Of a stretch of DNA of 43,880 nt, positions 43,697 to 43,880 are shown piece by piece. The stretch spans positions 1-43,880 of the forward strand of contig CADBLU010000103.1 in assembly GCA_902795605.1 (NCBI GenBank), in the 5' to 3' direction. Both the position numbers and the translations under genes were made by a program. Position 1 is the stretch's first letter. Each line of letters starts with the position of its first letter. The notes beneath the pieces are model-generated. The model was not told where the DNA came from and did not search any database. It saw only the letters and a program-made list of their open reading frames with translations. This DNA comes from an uncultured Prevotellaceae bacterium. Its GTDB lineage: Bacteria; Bacteroidota; Bacteroidia; Bacteroidales; Bacteroidaceae.

Positions 43697-43880
43697 AAGA
43701 AATACTGCAAAAACTCCTCAATCATGAGGTGCTCTCCCGCGAGGAGATGAAGAGAATCCTGATAGGAATCACACAAAGCGAGTATCCCACCGAGCAAATC
43801 ACCGCCCTGCTCACATGTCTGCAGATGCGCGGAGTGACCGTCGACGAGCTGCTGGGTTTCCGCGACGGCATCCTCGAGAC
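43693..43880 (+). CDS. trpD: Anthranilate phosphoribosyltransferase (partial, 5' end)
   Basis: ATG 43693 overlaps the trpG stop (ATGA), and the frame runs off the right edge after 62 codons. The visible part, MKEILQKLLNHEVLSREEM and ALLTCLQMRGVTVDELLGF, is the helical N-terminal domain of TrpD/nucleoside phosphorylase-like transferases. The order trpB-E-G-D with D next agrees with the Bacteroides trp operon, where trpC, trpF and trpA usually follow. Confidence 0.9.
   Translation, partial: MKEILQKLLNHEVLSREEMKRILIGITQSEYPTEQITALLTCLQMRGVTVDELLGFRDGILE

Noticed and set aside
1..43880. tRNA, rRNA, insertion sequence, prophage or integrase
   Set aside because: Reading both strands I found no cloverleaf, rRNA core sequence, transposase, integrase or flanking direct repeats that I could support.

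Overview
The window looks like chromosome from a Bacteroidota member, most likely Prevotellaceae. The evidence is SusC/SusD pairs, Bacteroidota-type promoters (TAnnTTTG at -7, sometimes TTTG about 20 nt upstream) in place of E. coli-type ones, few Shine-Dalgarno sites, a Bat aerotolerance-type operon and the trpB-E-G-D gene order. The DNA is moderately GC-rich with uniform codon use. I see no rRNA, tRNA, insertion sequence, phage or CRISPR.

Layout. 1-2070: end of an unknown gene, a HAD phosphatase and a fosmidomycin-resistance-type MFS exporter. 2156-2599 (-): small lipocalin-like lipoprotein. 2971-14892: a polysaccharide utilisation locus, probably for a fructan. It holds a GH3 enzyme co-transcribed with an unusual one-piece sensor/regulator (periplasmic sugar-binding domain, membrane helix, AraC DNA-binding domain), then SusC, SusD, a DUF4960-like lipoprotein and a GH32-type lipoprotein. 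15089-16348 (-): secreted alpha/beta hydrolase. 16596-17090: small secreted cohesin-like protein. 17170-18897 (-): a GGGtGRT protein with a NifU-like partner, a conserved pair of unknown function. 19091-26304: housekeeping genes (DMP19-like protein, smpB, a short metH, a HAD enzyme flanked by odd repeats, map, tsaD, pncC). 26478-34827: Bat operon (MoxR ATPase, DUF58, membrane protein, two VWA proteins, TPR protein, and a BatD that appears fused to BatE), followed by PAP2 phosphatase, queA, a DUF2027/Smr protein and nadE. 40296-43880: tryptophan operon with a complete-looking attenuator (promoter, 18-residue leader peptide with three consecutive Trp codons, intrinsic terminator), then trpB, trpE, trpG and the start of trpD.

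How the genes work together. In the PUL, GH32 and the DUF4960-like protein would cut and hold glycan at the surface, SusD/SusC would import oligosaccharides, GH3 would trim them, and the sensor/regulator would bind a released sugar in the periplasm and activate the locus. In the trp region, ribosome stalling at the Trp codons of the leader would decide whether transcription continues into the biosynthetic genes. The strongest leads for something under-described are the trp leader, the compact sensor/regulator, the GGGtGRT/NifU-like pair and the BatD-BatE fusion.
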